Below, in pieces: positions 60,625-64,000 of a stretch of DNA of 64,000 nt. The position numbers were made by a program, and so were the translations under genes. The notes under the pieces are model-generated. The model had not been told where the DNA came from. It saw only the letters and a list, made by a program, of their open reading frames with translations, and did not search any database. How positions within the stretch are numbered: position 1 is the first letter of the stretch; each line of letters starts with the position of its first letter. Source of the DNA: Apostichopus japonicus (taxonomy: Eukaryota > Echinodermata > Holothuroidea > Aspidochirotida > Stichopodidae); NCBI RefSeq assembly GCF_037975245.1, contig NC_092575.1, forward strand, positions 759,001 through 823,000. Reading direction: 5' to 3'.

Positions 60625-63190
60625 GCATGCAGGGTCTTATAAATCTATCGGTTTTTGTTTTTTTAAATTTATTAAAGCCTTCCTTTTTTTTTTAGTTTAA
60701 GAAACCTCGCCTGTCATGTTGGTATGTTTATCAAACATGTTAGGGTTATTTTTTCTCACACAGTGGGAATCAATTCCAAAGTATATAAATTTGTTTATTC
60801 TTTTGAAAATAATAGTTTCATCCATTTATCAACAATTGGCAAAAATATAAAATTTTTGCTTTATTACTTGAGGAAGATTACAGGAATGGTTAAATTATTG
60901 AGTTTCCAAAGAGATTATTGTGGTCAAAAGCAGAGTACAATTTATGGCCACATAAAATAGTTACACTTTATGCCTCAAAGGCATGTGCCTGATTTTTTTT
61001 TTTTTTTTCAAATTATTGATTTATTTTGTGTTAACAATCAAAACAACTTGATCCTTATGAATTAAATTTTACAACTTATCCATTTTTTCCATCTTCAGAG
61101 TTTAAGTCAGTCCTGTTTCAGAATTTAATTTAATTTTGTTTCTTTTATTTAAAAAAGTACAAACTCACACCACCTTGTCTACTTCAAATCATGGTTCGCT
61201 ATCAGTGATGATTTGAAATCTGCACAAAACCACATTTGTGACATGATGGGGTACTTCTTAAACAAGTAGTTGTGATTCAGAAGTTTGTGTGTGAAGATGG
61301 CTAATGTTTATTCATACTGTTAGATGGAGGAACTGTAGATACATGCTGAATTAGATTAGAACGGATTGCATATCGGAGAATGTTTCAAATTTTCAACAAA
61401 CAAATTGCTAAACGGTATAAAAATCTGAACAAAAAGGGCAATCTTCCTGTTCTAATCTTAAAAGAGTGGTCTCATTTATAGTGAAATATTGCCTCTCTTC
61501 AGTTTTGAAGAAGTGATAAGAAAAAGATAAGGTTAACAAGTTCACCTTTTCTTTCTTTTTTAAGTTTCAAATTTAACCAAAAAGACTTTTAAGCTGATTC
61601 TTGCTGTTGGATGTAATACACCATTGAGTTTACTATGTATTATACCAAAGAAAAAAAATATGACATGTTTGCCTTAGAATATACAACTTTGATAGGTTTA
61701 TGGTACTGTACATACTAGCATATTGCTAGTGATATTGAGTTATTCTACAAACCTTATGTTCTTAGTGACAAAGTAAACAATATTACGCTATAATTAGTGA
61801 TTGTTATTTATTTATTCCTGATATGTTTCATTGTAGTATTAAAAATACTTCAAATGAAACTGGAAAAAAGAATGTTATTTACTTTTGGCTGTAATTTCAT
61901 GTTTTGTTTTGAACTGAAATGTGTATAAAGCCTGTGCCCTACATTGTTATGGAATTTTTGTTTCAAACTAGAGTTGAAAGTTATAGAAAATCAACTCATT
62001 AACATTTATATTTTGTAATATACCACAGAAGAGAGGGTTTCCAGTGAGTACAAAATGTTCTTTTGTACAACCTTAAAGGTGGTCTGTGGAGGCCCCAAAT
62101 TATAACATGCTATAATTGCTAGAAGTTTTCAAAAAGTCCTTTTTTGGAGGTCATTACTTTCTAAATTGTTCTCAGACATTTTTAAGGAACACACAAGATG
62201 ACTGAATGTCCAAGTGAGGAAAAAAGGTGTGTATAACTAATATGCTGAAAATAAGGTAGATTAGATCAATTGTCATGAGCACTGTTGCATTTGACACAAG
62301 TCAGGATGTACTTCTGTGGGCTGCATTATGAGGAAAAACAGTCACTTTGAAAGGTCAACCCTTCTCTATTTATTGAAATGAATACAAATGTGTGAGTTGC
62401 AGGGGAGGGGGGGGGGGCTGGAGGGGGAGCAGAAAGGACAATTTGATTGTTGGGGAGGGGGAAATTTGACAGAATTGCTTTCCTATTTTATTGGATATAA
62501 AGTAAATAAGTTGTATGGGTGCATAGCTGGTGGAATTGTATTCCAGGTTTCAAGAAAGAGTCGTTTGCTCTTCTCAATCCAGTAAAATGTTGATGTTTTG
62601 GAAAAATTGAAGATTCGGTGCTGGCGATGTGTTTTTTTTAGACTACTGCCATTTTTCAAGTTCCGTTTATAGCAATTTTGAGCTGGTGCAGGTGGTTAAA
62701 GAAAAGAAAAGCAGTTAGTTTTTGTTTGTTTTGCATATGATGCTATGAGTAGAAAAGTTCTACTATTGAGTTAATTTGTCTCTCTAAAAATCATATTTTA
62801 TTTTTGTTACTCTTCTGACTCTCACTAAGTGGTTGCCTAAGCTGTTTGTTTCATCTCTCAACGCAATTAATTTATATCATATTCTTTAACACAATACTCG
62901 AGTGTATCTCCACCCTTGAACAGCTTCTAATCAAAAGTTTTATTTTTTTGTTACGATTCCAATACCCTTTCAAACTCTTATAATATCAAAGGAGATAAAT
63001 TATTTCATATTTATGAATGTAACCCTTTTATTTATTTATTTTGGTTATAATTGTATTTTCTTTTTGTAACTTTCATTGTACTCTCTCAGAGAGTTACATC
63101 AGACTAGGTAGTATCTAGACCCATCGCTATCAATATCAAATTAACCTCTTGTAAGATGTTTGATTGATTCAATAAAATTGAGTTCTGAAT
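60625..63190 (+). other. 3' UTR of the zinc-finger gene (probable)
   Basis: AT- and T-rich, no coding frame of note. It runs from the stop codon to the AATAAA at 63171. Shorter isoforms are possible. The purine-rich block at 62401-62462 is G-rich low-complexity sequence. Confidence 0.5.
63171..63176 (+). terminator. Poly(A) signal AATAAA
   Basis: AATAAA preceded by TTGATTGATTC and followed by a T/G-rich stretch (TTGAGTTCTGAATAGTTTG), the usual arrangement at a cleavage site. It is 2.5 kb after the stop codon. Confidence 0.5.
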
Positions 63191-63607
63191 AGTTTGAATT
63201 TTGGACTTCATTTCCACCAGTGCAACTTGTTACTGCAGCAAAATATTCCAACCTGACAAAAGGAGGGAACAGTCTTCAACATGTGGTATTGCGTGCTGCT
63301 GGCTTCACTCTGGTTGATGGAGTGACATAGGCAACAAGGAAGCGCTTGAAATTATTCTAAGGAACAATGCAATTTCCCCAGACTGTTTTAGGTATGGAAG
63401 CCAGGAACCTTTATCGCAGGGCTCTAGGCAAAAACGTATTTCTTTCCTTGAATAAGAGGTGTGGCTGTGGGGTGTTTGAATGAGACTCCCATATATCAGG
63501 GTTGCCCCAAAGAAAAAAATCAAAGTATAGATGTTCAATGGTGCATTTCTAAGGCACATTTGGACTCAAAATTAGGTCTATAATTAGACTGAAACGCTAC
63601 CTTAAGG
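63191..63607. other. Intergenic, no gene seen
   Basis: No domain or repeat recognised between the presumed poly(A) site and the LINE-like relic. Confidence 0.5.
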
Positions 63608-63961
63608 TTAAACAGCTCCCTCTGGACTTACGAATGGTAGAGGGCACGGCCTTTGTATATACTGGACCAGACTCTGTAACAGACCTGACTTTATCATACT
63701 TGACAGCTTGTTGAATAGTGACACACCCTTTTGGAGAAGGACAAAAGAAGTTGTGTCCCTCGTTAAATTGCTAAACTGTTTTGAAAATTGTTTGAATGTG
63801 TTTGAAAGAATGACTTTAGGCAGAATGTTAGTATTGATACGTTGTAGTAACCATTGCTTATAAACGCTCAAAAGGGAATTAACCAAAACATATTCTTTTA
63901 AAGTCATATTAACAACAGAACGCCTAAAAGTGTGATTTACATTGGTCAGTTTATTCCACAC
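63608..63961 (-). pseudogene. Possible LINE reverse-transcriptase C-terminal remnant
   Basis: A minus-strand frame of 117 residues. Its end, with LTRDTTSFVLLQKGVSLFNK followed by LSSMIKSGLLQSLVQYI, resembles the extreme C-terminus of non-LTR ORF2 proteins, where a TR motif is followed by a (K)G-x-x-hydrophobic-W/F-N-x-L turn and I-K residues. The usual Trp before Asn is Phe here. The frame may extend past the window edge upstream. No catalytic reverse-transcriptase motif is inside the window, so the assignment is tentative. Confidence 0.35.
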
Positions 63962-64000
63962 ATCAAAGTATTTGTTTCATAAATACTACATTATATCATA

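Overview
This window is eukaryotic genomic DNA: AT-rich, with split genes whose introns run from about 0.2 to 8.8 kb, GT-AG splice sites, SINEs, DNA-transposon remnants, a satellite array and many microsatellites. The gene content and the tRNA-headed SINEs fit a metazoan. An invertebrate, perhaps a marine deuterostome, is my best guess, but no marker here fixes the taxon. Nothing looks bacterial: there are no operons and no CRISPR.

Two protein-coding genes can be supported and they stand head to head. On the minus strand (48739 down to 16616) is an eight-exon ortholog of the vertebrate ZDHHC5/ZDHHC8 palmitoyltransferases. Every splice junction keeps the reading frame, and the protein carries the DPG, cysteine-rich DHHC, TTxE and PaCCT motifs, a proline run, and a C-terminal TYEVSV PDZ ligand. 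On the plus strand (about 54153 to 60624, 5' end unresolved) is a zinc-finger / coiled-coil / Ser-rich protein with a very basic RS-like tail; I cannot name its family. Its 3' UTR probably ends after an AATAAA at 63171. The 49-54 kb stretch between the two first exons should hold both promoters and has received two copies of one hAT-like MITE.

Layout: 0-1.9 kb, small repeats; 1.9-9.27 kb, a ~345-bp satellite array of about 21 monomers with a 5-monomer higher-order repeat; 9.3-14.3 kb, intergenic DNA with 26-bp and 124-bp tandem repeats; 14.35-16.42 kb, a 64-bp minisatellite split by a 1626-bp TTAA-flanked transposon that carries a decayed THAP-domain reading frame (Kolobok-like); 16.6-48.7 kb, ZDHHC5/8 and its repeat-laden introns; 48.8-54.1 kb, the shared upstream region with two hAT MITEs; 54.15-63.2 kb, the zinc-finger gene; 63.6-64.0 kb, a probable LINE reverse-transcriptase tail remnant on the minus strand.

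The most informative observations are the Kolobok-like insertion with its exact empty-site reconstruction, the 47-bp tandem array that multiplies a 5' splice site in the zinc-finger gene, the higher-order satellite structure, and the two hAT MITEs with perfect 8-bp target duplications. No new gene system such as a defence locus or cluster was seen.
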